DNA from: Verrucomicrobiota bacterium
GTDB taxonomy: Bacteria > Verrucomicrobiota > Kiritimatiellia > SS1-B-03-39 > UBA6053
Length of the DNA: 64,000 nt
Assembly: GCA_020831625.1 (NCBI GenBank)
Contig: JAFIGD010000004.1
Coordinates: 62,001-126,000 of the forward strand
Direction of reading: 5' to 3'
Positions within the stretch are counted from its first letter, which is position 1; each line of letters opens with the position of its first letter. A program made the translations under genes and the position numbers. Below, piece by piece: positions 20,859-30,045 of the stretch. The notes beneath the pieces are model-generated. The model was given only the letters and a program-made list of their open reading frames with translations. It was not told the origin of the DNA and searched no databases.

Positions 20859-22622
20859 ATGATGACCAAGCAAAACAAATCATATGGTGTTTCCGGACGG
20901 TGTCTGGGGCTGTTTTTTCTGATGTCACAAGCGGTTTGGGCGCAGGTGCCGGTGATCCGCAACGTGCCGGGGGGCATTCCCGAGCCTCCTCCCGGAGTTC
21001 CGGGGGCAGCGGCCGCGGAGATGGACCCGGAAGAGGCGGAGGTGGTAATCCCGGATTCAGAGAGCGGCCCGGTGCGGTGGATTCTGCTGGCCGGAACGGC
21101 TGAGGACTTGCGTGAAAGAACCGCGGCGGGTCCTGAAGGCGTCGAAATCACAGGGCTGCCTCTGGTGGAGGACCGGGGCGGAGTGAGCTTGCGTGCCGCG
21201 CTGAGCCGACAACTCGGCCGTCCGCTGAGTGATGAAACGCTGCAGCGAATTGGCCGGGAGATCCACCGCTATTATATTGGGGAAAACCGTCCGATTCTGT
21301 TGGTGCATTTACTCTATCGAGACGAAGAGACCGGGGGGGTGGGATTTTTGGTCAAAGAGGGTGTGCTCGGCGAGGTCCGTGCGGAAGGAGCCCGCTGGTT
21401 TGATGAAAGCTGGCTGGCCCGGCAGGTGCGTCTGAGCCCGGGCGGTCCGATCGACCGCGGGGTTCTGCTGAAGGATCTGGACTGGCTGAATCAAAACCCC
21501 TTCCGGCATATTGATGTGGTGTTCATGCCGGGACAGGAGGCGCAAAGCAGTGATGTGGTGCTCAAAACCACCGACCGTTTTCCGCTGCGGGTGTATGGCG
21601 GTGTCGAAAATACCGGCTCCGCGTCCACCGGCGAATGGCGCGGAAATATCGGGGTGCAGTGGGGGAATGCGTTTGGGCTTGATCATCAGATTGCCTATCA
21701 GTTTTCCTCGGCGTTTGATGATTTTGACGCCCAGCGTGTGCATGCCCTGACCTGGATGATTCCGCTGCCGTGGCGTCATAATCTCAACTGGTATTTGAGT
21801 TACGGGGACTCGTTTTACACGCTGGGACAGGAAGCCTCGTATGGCGGAGAAAGCTGGCAGATCAGCCCCCGTTATGTCTTTCCGCTGGCATCCGGGCGGG
21901 TGGGCTTGACGCAGGAGCTGGGGCTTGGGTTTGATTTTAAACACTCGAACTACGCGGTGCGCTTTGACGGGGAGCGGGTGCCGACCAATGAGACCGAGGT
22001 GGTGCAGCTGGTGTTGGAGTATGCGGCGGGACAGACGGACCGGTATGGCCGCACCAGCGGCACGCTGGGGCTGATCTATTCGCCGGGAGGTCTGAGCAGC
22101 CGGAATGATGACGAGGCCTTTCAAGCGGTGGACCCCCGCACGGAGTCAGAGTACATGTATATGACCGGATCGCTGCGCCGCACGCAGTGGCTGGGCCGGG
22201 GCTGGTCCCTGATGGCCAGCGGCACCGGACAGCATGCCCCGGATGTGCTGTTAAGCACAGAAAATCTGGGGATTGGCGGCTACAGCACAGTTCGGGGATA
22301 TGAGGAGCGGATTTTGTTTGGGGACACGGGGGCTTTTGGAGGAGTGGAGCTTCGCAGCGCCTTTGTGCACCTCCCCGGCAGCGAAGGCCGGGGGCCCGGC
22401 CTGCAGGCGCTTGGATTTGTGGATGCCGGCTGGGTCCGGCAACGCGAACCGATGGAGGGCACGGATGAAGATCAGCACCTGATTTCTGCCGGATTCGGAT
22501 TGCGAATCGAATGGGCCCCCTACGCCAGCCTGCGCGCGGACCTCGGCGTTCCCCTCGATGCAAGCGATGAAACACTTTCCGCCTCGGCCCGGGCCCACAT
22601 CGGCCTGGTCATTGGCTTTTAA
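20859..22622 (+). CDS. TpsB outer-membrane transporter (FhaC/ShlB-like)
   Basis: A 587-residue Omp85/TpsB protein that would secrete the upstream exoprotein. It has a signal peptide (residues 1-28, ending QAVWAQ), a Pro/Ala-rich linker, two POTRA-like segments (about 75-215, including VKEGVLGEVRAEGARWFDESW), then a beta-barrel with the conserved GGYSTVRGYEER motif, where the TpsB/Omp85 family has VRGY/F. The last residue is Phe, as required for BAM-dependent insertion. The start follows GGAGAATAATC and lies 2 nt after the tpsA stop, so the two are coupled. Confidence 0.95.
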   Translation: MMTKQNKSYGVSGRCLGLFFLMSQAVWAQVPVIRNVPGGIPEPPPGVPGAAAAEMDPEEAEVVIPDSESGPVRWILLAGTAEDLRERTAAGPEGVEITGLPLVEDRGGVSLRAALSRQLGRPLSDETLQRIGREIHRYYIGENRPILLVHLLYRDEETGGVGFLVKEGVLGEVRAEGARWFDESWLARQVRLSPGGPIDRGVLLKDLDWLNQNPFRHIDVVFMPGQEAQSSDVVLKTTDRFPLRVYGGVENTGSASTGEWRGNIGVQWGNAFGLDHQIAYQFSSAFDDFDAQRVHALTWMIPLPWRHNLNWYLSYGDSFYTLGQEASYGGESWQISPRYVFPLASGRVGLTQELGLGFDFKHSNYAVRFDGERVPTNETEVVQLVLEYAAGQTDRYGRTSGTLGLIYSPGGLSSRNDDEAFQAVDPRTESEYMYMTGSLRRTQWLGRGWSLMASGTGQHAPDVLLSTENLGIGGYSTVRGYEERILFGDTGAFGGVELRSAFVHLPGSEGRGPGLQALGFVDAGWVRQREPMEGTDEDQHLISAGFGLRIEWAPYASLRADLGVPLDASDETLSASARAHIGLVIGF

Positions 22623-22643
22623 CCTGAACCCCTCAATGAACAT

Positions 22644-23432
22644 ATGATGAACTCCTCCAAACGTATCTCGCTTCTACTCAGTCTTCTTCTCAGTTCTTTT
22701 GTGCAGGCGCAGCACGTGCTCGATCAAATGGTGGCCACTGAACTGCTTCGCGGCAGCACCGGCGGCCTTGCCGTCGGCGCGTTGCAAAGCAATGAGGATT
22801 TCCTTCGTCAGTATACGGCTGGTGTGCTGGAACAGGAGTTGGCCCAAGAGGCGGCGCGCCGGGGATTGACCGAGCGGATGGACGTCCAGCGGGCGTTGCA
22901 CGCGACCCGGATGCGGGTGCTGGTCCAGGCGCTTCAAGCAGATGTGATCCGCGGGATCCCGGCACCGACGGAGGAGGAGGTTGAAACCGTCTACAACCAA
23001 CAGCCGGAACGCTTCAGGGTGGCGGAAGCCCTGCAAGTCGACCTGTTTGTGTTTGACCTCAATGACAACGCCGCGAGGGATTTTGCGCGTCAAGCCGTGC
23101 GGGGCCGGAAGATCGACGCGGCGACTGCCGCAGAAGTTGGCGGGCGGCAACTCGCCGGTGTTTCAGAGGAGGGAGAGGGCTGGGTGGCAAAAGACGCTTT
23201 TCCGGAAGAAGTTTGGAACGCGTTAAAGTCGGCCCGAAGCGGAACCGTGCATCAGTTTCCGCTGGAGGAACGGATTCTGTTGGTCAAGCGGCATGGACAT
23301 CGCGAGGAGCGCCAGGCGACCATGGAGGAGGCGCGCGTAAAACTCCGTGAAGCGATGCTGCAACAGCGTCAACAGGCGGTCTGGACCGAATTTTTGCAAC
23401 AGCGTCGGCGCGGAATCGGTTTTGAAAACTAA
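22644..23432 (+). CDS. periplasmic parvulin-like peptidyl-prolyl isomerase/chaperone
   Basis: A 262-residue exported protein with a signal peptide (LLLSLLLSSFVQAQ, cleavage near residue 23). The order is a SurA/PrsA-like helical segment (about 50-110, with LEQELAQEAARRGL), then a parvulin-like region (about 112-215, starting PTEEEVETVYNQQPERFRVAEALQV) and a C-terminal helix. The parvulin part is diverged and several usual core residues are not recognisable, so chaperone activity is more certain than isomerase activity. It lies 21 nt after tpsB in the same direction, which suggests a dedicated escort for the giant exoprotein or the transporter. Confidence 0.75.
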   Translation: MMNSSKRISLLLSLLLSSFVQAQHVLDQMVATELLRGSTGGLAVGALQSNEDFLRQYTAGVLEQELAQEAARRGLTERMDVQRALHATRMRVLVQALQADVIRGIPAPTEEEVETVYNQQPERFRVAEALQVDLFVFDLNDNAARDFARQAVRGRKIDAATAAEVGGRQLAGVSEEGEGWVAKDAFPEEVWNALKSARSGTVHQFPLEERILLVKRHGHREERQATMEEARVKLREAMLQQRQQAVWTEFLQQRRRGIGFEN

Positions 23433-23471
23433 TGGTGCCCGGTCGGCCTTTCCCTTTTCTTTCGGGTAAAT

Positions 23472-23477
23472 TATAAT
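23472..23477 (+). promoter_or_regulatory. possible -10 box of beta-helix protein gene
   Basis: TATAAT lies 17 nt upstream of the ATG at 23495, with no good -35 box. GGAG at about 23483 is the ribosome site. The gap of 62 nt after the chaperone gene permits a separate promoter. Confidence 0.3.
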
Positions 23478-23494
23478 CCAGTCGGAGTCCCAGC

Positions 23495-26400
23495 ATGATG
23501 AAACGATCCGGTGTTACTCTCTTTTTTTTGAGCACGTTTCTTTCCGCCTCAACGCTTCATGTGGCTCCGTACGGGGATGACGCCAACCCGGGCACGGAGC
23601 TGGAGCCGTTTGCGACCGTGACCGCCGCAATTGCGGAGGCCGCTCCGGGGACCACAATCGAGCTTGCCCCCGGAGTGTATCGGGAACGGGTGTTGGTGTC
23701 GAAGGAGGGAGCCGCGTCTGAGCCGATTGTCATCCGGGGCACCGGATGGTCACACGGACGCCCCTCCGCAATCGTCAGTGCGTTTGAGGATATCACGCCG
23801 GGTGACAACGGATTTGGTGCCTGGGAGAATCATTCGGGGTCCATCTGGAAAATCACGGTGCCCCAATCGTTGCCCTTGGGGCGGAATCTGGTTTTGGTCA
23901 ACGGGGAGGCGATGCGTCCCGCCCGTTGGCCTTCGGCGTCCCAGGTGGTGGATTTTGACCGCCGGGGAATGGCGGAAGCCGACAGTGGAGGGATTGATCT
24001 GAACTCAAGAGGGGGGCAGGCTCCATACACTCCGGATGATTTTTACAGTGGCTGGTATGATGACACGGATCTTTCCGTTTTTCCCTCGAACCATTTTCAG
24101 GGTGCGCATATCGATTTGTGCGCCGGCCACAACTGGTGGACGAAGACCGGAGTCGTTACCGGGAATTCAGGCAGCCGACTTGATTTCCGCTTTCGATTTG
24201 CCGAGAACTGGGATCCGGAGCTGGACACTCCGAAGGAAAAAGACCGGTATGCCGTTTGGGGGCATTTGGCGACGCTGACGGAACCCGGTGAGTTTTTTCT
24301 GGATGTGAACGGCGTGAACGGACCCGCGCTGACCTTGTATGTTTGGCTCCCGGACAGCGGAAATCCAAGCAGCCATGTGATTTCTCTGCGGAACCGGGAA
24401 GAGGCCTTGAGGCTGACCGGCTCCCGGCATCTTTTGTTCGAGAACGTTTCAATAGAAGGGGGCCTGATTTTTGCGGATCCAAACAGCCATGATCTGATCA
24501 TGGACCGTTTGTATCTTCGGTATCCGGCCCTCAACCGCAATCAGCTGCAGTGGGGAGGGAATCGTGCGGTGCATCTCATGGGAGACCGAAACGTCTTCAG
24601 AAACGGACAAGTTTTGGAGGTGGATGGTGTGGCTCTTTACACACAGGGGGAGGAGACCCGCTTTGAAAATAATGTGATCGGGTTTACCCAGAGTCATGCC
24701 CTGAGCCTGGATGACGCGGTGAACGGAGTCTTCGAGTATAACACGGCGTTTGAGGCGGGGGGGACTCTGGTGGCCATGGGCGCAAAAAACAGTTTAATTT
24801 CGATGAATCACGTATATAAAGCCGGGATGCGTTCCACAGATTTAGCGGTGATGAATACCTGGAACAGCGGAGATATGCAGGGAACGGTGATCAGCTATAA
24901 CTGGGCACATACAAATCTGGCACCGAGAGATTCAGGTCTGAAGTGGTATGGAGGTCAGGGAATACGGCTCGATTCCGGAGGGGCTGAACGGGGGTGCTCC
25001 AATGCGGTGATCCATCACAATGTGGTGTGGGGAACAACGTCCGAAAGTTCGGTTACCGCGTGGTTTCTTCAGGAGGGGATGGAGAATTATGGCGATTCCA
25101 AAATCGAGGTGTATCACAATACGGTTTCCAGGCATTTGGTCATCGGCGGCAGCGGCTCGGGGCAGGGGCATATCTTCCGGAGGAACATTGGAGAACGTAT
25201 GGGGGGGAGCCTGATTTTGTCAGGTGCGGTGATGGCTGATAATATTTTTTGGCAAACGACCCAAAATGTGGAGGCGGACAACCTGCTGGCAAATCCCCGA
25301 TTCACCTCCGCGGTCACGCACCGCTACACGCTGGAGGTCGATTCGCCCGCGCGGGATTATGGAACGCCGGTTCCGGGAATCACGGAGGCTTCATCCGGGG
25401 CTTATGTCGGCTCGTACAATCCGGATCAGCCCGCCTGGCGGCCGGGTGCCCGGCTTGGGCCGGAACATCTGCAGGAGTTGGAAACTGAAATGGTTACCCG
25501 TGAGGATGGTGTCCGTGTTCTTCGGGTTTACGGGGCCTCTCTGGGGCGCACCTTCCCCGACACTTTCACGGCCCGGGTGGGCGGACGGTCGGCCATGGCG
25601 CTGGAGGTGATGTTTGATTTTGTTGATAACCGTTCGGAAGCGTTTTTGGAAATTGATTTTGAGGGTCTGTCAGGAGGGCAGCCGGTGGATCTTTCGCTGA
25701 ACGGGGTGGATTTTGTGACGCCGTCGCAGTCGACGGTGCTGGTGCCCCTTCGCGAGGTTTCCGACCCTGGCGGTCTGACCGGGCTGGGGCTGGGGGGAGA
25801 TGAAATCACACTTCCCGCCACGTCTCTGGGCGGAGACGGGTTGATTCGCCGGGCATTGAACACCACGGGGGCGCTGGTTCGTGATTTCTATCTCGATCCT
25901 GTGCCGGTCGTGGTGGACACCCGTGCCTGGATCGCGGAAGGCATGTCGGCGGATGCCAGGGATCTCCGTTTTTCATTTGCGGGCGGAGCGGGGATGCTGG
26001 AGCACTGGATCGAGTCGGGTCTGGGAACGGAGCACACGCTGATTTGGCTGCGGGCACCCGCATTACCGGAAGGGTTCACGACACCTCCTTTTCTGTTCAC
26101 AGCGGATCGATCCACCGTTTTTGCGGTTTTCGGGGACGGGGTGGAATCGGCCCCTCAGGTCCCCGGTATTTTGCCGGAGCGGTACCCGCTGCTTGAAAGC
26201 ACATCCCTGATGTTACATTTGGCGGGCAACCAGCTTGCCGACACCTTTTCGAACGGAACGCCGGTTTCCTTTTGGCCAAACCTTCGCGGGGGTGCACCTG
26301 CGGAACAATCCGAGCCGCTGCGGCAGCCGCTGTATCGCGAAAATGCCATCAACGGTCTGGGCGCGGTCTGGTTTGACGGGGGATTGGACTATCTTTCCGT

Positions 26401-29095
26401 CGGAGGCGCGGCCGGTCTGGGTGTGGGACATTTTCATGCTTTTCTGATCAGCCATGTGCCGGATCCCGGACCGATGACCTGGCAACGAATCCTGAGCGCC
26501 CGGAATCAGGTTGGACTGGCGGACTGGGAGACCGGGATTTCGATTGGTGCCCGCGAGATCGGCGGCGTGGCGCAAGTGGCTCCTCCCGAACTGCGGGCGG
26601 TGTCCGCCGACATGGACCGCTCCCGGGAGAATCTGCGGATTGGGGCGGAGGCCTTGACCAGCACGGGGTTTTATCGGGGTGAAGTGGGAGAGGTTCTTAT
26701 CTTTGACCAGCGTCTGGGCTGGGAGGATGTCTGGTCCATCAGCCACTATTTAGATCGTAAATGGGGACTGAAAGACGGGATCAGGCTGGAGGAAAATCCA
26801 GAAATGGATATTCCCCGATTACAGATCCTTGTGGGCGGGATTCCTGCCAGTGACGTTGTGGTGGGACCCGGAGGCGAGATCCACTTTGTCGCGCCCCACG
26901 CGGCGGATGGCACTGCGCTCCCCAGCACGGTGGATATTGAAATCCTGCTGCCGGATGGCACCGTGTATACCTTGGCAAACGCTTATACCTATGAAGCCGA
27001 GGAGCTTCTCTACCGTGTGGACCCGAATCTGCTGGCAGAGGGCGGAGGCGTTCCCGGCTGGTTGATTAGTGGAGGTGTCCTTGAAGTCACGACCGATCCG
27101 CTGCTGAATCCCACGCCGCCGCATCATGTGGCCTCGTTTCTGATCAATAGTCCCGATTCGGTTCAAAAAGACGAATATATCGGATTCGCGTTGGAGGAGC
27201 TTGTGGACCTGCGGGTGGGCGAGGCGGTGCAGCTGACCTACAATCTGCGTTTCACGGCTCCGGCGAATCCGACCGCATCACGTACTGGCACCGGTTTTGC
27301 CTATCGCGAAGCGGGGCTCAGTCCCTGGCAGGCCCCCGGAAACCGGGAATACTTCTTTTTGACGAGCTATGGAACGGAAGGCGAATTGGGAAGTCTTCGA
27401 AAATCCCGTGATCTCCAGTTTATCAATACGGGCGATATTTTGGCGGATCAACAGCCCTCCATTGACTTGGGTGTCGCTCCGGGGAGTGTGTTTTTTGAAA
27501 TGGCGAGGGTGAGCCCCAATCGTATTCGCCTTCGTTACCAATTGTCAGAAGGGCCGGTGGCGGAAGTCACAGACGCCGAGGAGCTGTACAAGATCTTTAA
27601 CCGGGTGTTTCTCCGTTTCCGCCGCGCCACAAACGAGACCGTGGAGGCAGTGCATCTGGATGATATACGGGTCCGCCGACTGGTGAGCGACCGTATCCTT
27701 GAAGTTCCGCCCCCCCCGTCCAATTTTACCGTTGAGATGATCTCCAGCACGGAGTTGCGTGTGAGCTGGGAGCCGGGAGACGCTTATACGGAGGGGTATG
27801 TGCTCCAGCGCCGGATTTCAGGCGGCCTCTTTGAAACGGTCGGCATGTTTCCGGCCGATGTTCTCGAATATTATGACCTCGGCCTGGTGCCGAACACCGT
27901 CTATGAATATCGTGTGTTCACGACAGGGGTGGAGGCGCTGTCCGCATCCTCCGAAATCATAGGCACCTCGACGGATGATCAGACGCTTTTAGTTCAGGAT
28001 GGGTTTGACGACGGATCGGCAACGGATAATCCGTTGGACCCTCTGGACATCGCGTGGATTCACACTGGGTATGTGCCGACGGTTGTGGTGGATTCCGTTC
28101 TGGATCCGGGCACGCCCGGCTATGTGGCCCGGGTGCGGATCGATGGAACGGCCGCAGATGCCTACCTTGGCTTCCGTATTCCCGGTGGGCCCCGCACTTT
28201 GGAGGTTGGAGAAGGGCTCCGGTTGCGCTACCGGGTGCGGTTTCCCCAGGGAGCGCGCGCGGACACCTCCCGTACCGGGGTCAGTTTTGCATATGCCGCC
28301 CCGGGACGGAATGCACCATGGGTTCACGAGGAGAACCGCGAATATGCGTTTTTTACTTCCTTTGGCTCAGACAGCTCTATTGGAATTCTCGAGAAAACCG
28401 CCGGGGCGCAATTTATCAATTTTCCCGCCGGTCCGCATTTGATCTCAGGCGGACAAGCCAAAAATCTCGGGACAGATCCGGGAACGGTTGAGTTTGAAAT
28501 CTTTAAAACAGCTGAAGATTCCGTCCGGATACGATTCCGGATCGACGAAGCAGACTATGATGAATACACGGATAGCGATGCGCCCCACATCACCTTTACC
28601 CATGTGTATCTGCGTTATCGAACCCCCTCGCTGGATGATGCGAATGACTGGATGGTGGACGACGTGGAGCTGACGTTCTTCGAAAAGCCCGGTGTCTCAC
28701 CTGATGTTCTTCCCCGTGATCTTTGGCGGGACATCCATTTTCCGATTGTGTTGGAAAACAGCGGGGATTCGGACTGGTATGCGGATCCGGACGGCGACGG
28801 CGTTGTGAATCTTTTGGAATACGCCTTTGGGGGGGACCCCTGGACCGCGCACAGCCTGCAGGCTCCCCGTTTGATTACAGGGGATTCGGGACAAGTCAGA
28901 TTGCGGCTTGAATTCACACGCGAAGATCTGTTGTATCAGCTTGAGGCCAGTCCGGAAATTCATCCGGCGGTTTGGGCCTCTGTTCCCGGAGGGATGTTGC
29001 CCGCCGGTGCGAACTCCCCGGTTGAACTCGATCTGGATTTAGACGGGTTGCCCCGGCGATTTTTTCGAATTCACGTCGAACCGAACTCTCCGTAA
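23495..29095 (+). CDS. large secreted multidomain beta-helix protein
   Basis: An 1866-residue exported protein. After a signal peptide (about 1-20) comes a right-handed parallel beta-helix (about 22-640; APYGDDANPGTELEPFATV and ELAPGVYRERVLV are typical), with resemblance to polysaccharide lyase-like proteins. A LamG-like segment (about 900-1090) and a short Ig-like segment follow. Two copies of a carbohydrate-binding-like module lie at 27000-27690 and 27985-28690, separated by a fibronectin type III domain (PPSNFTVEMISSTELRVSWEPG). The C-terminus has the cassette YADPDGDGVVNLLEYAFGG. No enzymatic residue can be assigned, so polysaccharide lyase activity is only a guess. The 3' end overlaps the convergent exchanger gene by 25 nt. 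Confidence 0.88.
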   Translation: MMKRSGVTLFFLSTFLSASTLHVAPYGDDANPGTELEPFATVTAAIAEAAPGTTIELAPGVYRERVLVSKEGAASEPIVIRGTGWSHGRPSAIVSAFEDITPGDNGFGAWENHSGSIWKITVPQSLPLGRNLVLVNGEAMRPARWPSASQVVDFDRRGMAEADSGGIDLNSRGGQAPYTPDDFYSGWYDDTDLSVFPSNHFQGAHIDLCAGHNWWTKTGVVTGNSGSRLDFRFRFAENWDPELDTPKEKDRYAVWGHLATLTEPGEFFLDVNGVNGPALTLYVWLPDSGNPSSHVISLRNREEALRLTGSRHLLFENVSIEGGLIFADPNSHDLIMDRLYLRYPALNRNQLQWGGNRAVHLMGDRNVFRNGQVLEVDGVALYTQGEETRFENNVIGFTQSHALSLDDAVNGVFEYNTAFEAGGTLVAMGAKNSLISMNHVYKAGMRSTDLAVMNTWNSGDMQGTVISYNWAHTNLAPRDSGLKWYGGQGIRLDSGGAERGCSNAVIHHNVVWGTTSESSVTAWFLQEGMENYGDSKIEVYHNTVSRHLVIGGSGSGQGHIFRRNIGERMGGSLILSGAVMADNIFWQTTQNVEADNLLANPRFTSAVTHRYTLEVDSPARDYGTPVPGITEASSGAYVGSYNPDQPAWRPGARLGPEHLQELETEMVTREDGVRVLRVYGASLGRTFPDTFTARVGGRSAMALEVMFDFVDNRSEAFLEIDFEGLSGGQPVDLSLNGVDFVTPSQSTVLVPLREVSDPGGLTGLGLGGDEITLPATSLGGDGLIRRALNTTGALVRDFYLDPVPVVVDTRAWIAEGMSADARDLRFSFAGGAGMLEHWIESGLGTEHTLIWLRAPALPEGFTTPPFLFTADRSTVFAVFGDGVESAPQVPGILPERYPLLESTSLMLHLAGNQLADTFSNGTPVSFWPNLRGGAPAEQSEPLRQPLYRENAINGLGAVWFDGGLDYLSVGGAAGLGVGHFHAFLISHVPDPGPMTWQRILSARNQVGLADWETGISIGAREIGGVAQVAPPELRAVSADMDRSRENLRIGAEALTSTGFYRGEVGEVLIFDQRLGWEDVWSISHYLDRKWGLKDGIRLEENPEMDIPRLQILVGGIPASDVVVGPGGEIHFVAPHAADGTALPSTVDIEILLPDGTVYTLANAYTYEAEELLYRVDPNLLAEGGGVPGWLISGGVLEVTTDPLLNPTPPHHVASFLINSPDSVQKDEYIGFALEELVDLRVGEAVQLTYNLRFTAPANPTASRTGTGFAYREAGLSPWQAPGNREYFFLTSYGTEGELGSLRKSRDLQFINTGDILADQQPSIDLGVAPGSVFFEMARVSPNRIRLRYQLSEGPVAEVTDAEELYKIFNRVFLRFRRATNETVEAVHLDDIRVRRLVSDRILEVPPPPSNFTVEMISSTELRVSWEPGDAYTEGYVLQRRISGGLFETVGMFPADVLEYYDLGLVPNTVYEYRVFTTGVEALSASSEIIGTSTDDQTLLVQDGFDDGSATDNPLDPLDIAWIHTGYVPTVVVDSVLDPGTPGYVARVRIDGTAADAYLGFRIPGGPRTLEVGEGLRLRYRVRFPQGARADTSRTGVSFAYAAPGRNAPWVHEENREYAFFTSFGSDSSIGILEKTAGAQFINFPAGPHLISGGQAKNLGTDPGTVEFEIFKTAEDSVRIRFRIDEADYDEYTDSDAPHITFTHVYLRYRTPSLDDANDWMVDDVELTFFEKPGVSPDVLPRDLWRDIHFPIVLENSGDSDWYADPDGDGVVNLLEYAFGGDPWTAHSLQAPRLITGDSGQVRLRLEFTREDLLYQLEASPEIHPAVWASVPGGMLPAGANSPVELDLDLDGLPRRFFRIHVEPNSP

Positions 29096-30042
29096 AGAAT
29101 ATACAGGTAAGCGGCATAGGCGGTGAGGAGGAGGGCGCCCTCGACGCGGTTGATGCGGCCGGGGCGGTTGTGTCCGTAGCCGATTGCGAAGAGGGAGAGG
29201 GTGAGAAGGAGAATGGTGAGGAAGTCGCGGTTGAGGACTTCGGATTCGACGGCGAAAGGCGAAATGCCGCCGGCGATCCCGACGACGGCGAGGGTGTTGA
29301 AGAGGTTGGAGCCGACAATATTGCCGACCGCAAGTTCGTGTTCGCCTTTCCGGACGGACGCGAAGGATGCCGCGAGTTCCGGGAGGGAGGTTCCGAAGGC
29401 GACGATGGACAGTCCGATAATGAGGTCACTGACCCCGAGGGTAGCGGCGATTTCCACGGCGCCCCACACGAGGGCGCGGGAACTGATGATCAACACCAGC
29501 AGTCCGCCGCCGAGATTCGCGGCGGCCTTCGGCAGGGGCATGTCTTTTTGGCAGAGTTCGGCCTGCAGGTCTTTGACGATGGGATCCTGGGGCTGCTTCA
29601 GGCTTGTCCAGAGGGTGTACGCCATCACCGCGACGAAAATGATGAGCAGGAGAACGCCTTCGGTCCGGCTGATGTGAAGGTTCCAGATAAATCCGCCGGC
29701 GACGAGTGTGACCAGCGTGAGCAGGGGGAGTTCTTTTTTGAGAATCCCGGACTGAAAGCGGATGGGGGAGACGACGGCGGTCAAGCCGAGGATGAGGGCG
29801 ATGTTGGCGATATTGGAGCCGAAGGCGTTACCGACGGCGAGGGCGGGGTTTCCCTGCAGGGCGGCGATGGCGGAGACGATGAGTTCGGGGACGGAGGTTC
29901 CGAAGCCGATGATCACGATCCCGATCAGCAGAGGGGAGATGCCGGTGCGCCGGGCGGTCACGGCGGCGCCGGTGATAAACCGGTCTGAGCCTATCGCGAG
30001 GAAAAGCAGACCGATAACGACGGCGAGGATGGGGAGAAGCAT
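29071..30042 (-). CDS. Na+/Ca2+ exchanger family membrane protein (YrbG-like)
   Basis: A 323-residue inner-membrane antiporter of the CaCA superfamily with about ten hydrophobic segments. Both alpha repeats are intact: GFGTSVPELIVSAIAAL with GNAFGSNIANI in the first half, and AFGTSLPELAASFASV with GNIVGSNLFNT in the second. The acidic residues in these repeats bind the cations. The length fits the short bacterial YrbG type. It starts 4 nt after the ABC-F stop. Its tail overlaps the convergent beta-helix gene by 25 nt, with no room for a terminator between them. Confidence 0.95.
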   Translation of the reverse strand: MLLPILAVVIGLLFLAIGSDRFITGAAVTARRTGISPLLIGIVIIGFGTSVPELIVSAIAALQGNPALAVGNAFGSNIANIALILGLTAVVSPIRFQSGILKKELPLLTLVTLVAGGFIWNLHISRTEGVLLLIIFVAVMAYTLWTSLKQPQDPIVKDLQAELCQKDMPLPKAAANLGGGLLVLIISSRALVWGAVEIAATLGVSDLIIGLSIVAFGTSLPELAASFASVRKGEHELAVGNIVGSNLFNTLAVVGIAGGISPFAVESEVLNRDFLTILLLTLSLFAIGYGHNRPGRINRVEGALLLTAYAAYLYILYGEFGST

Positions 30043-30045
30043 GGA

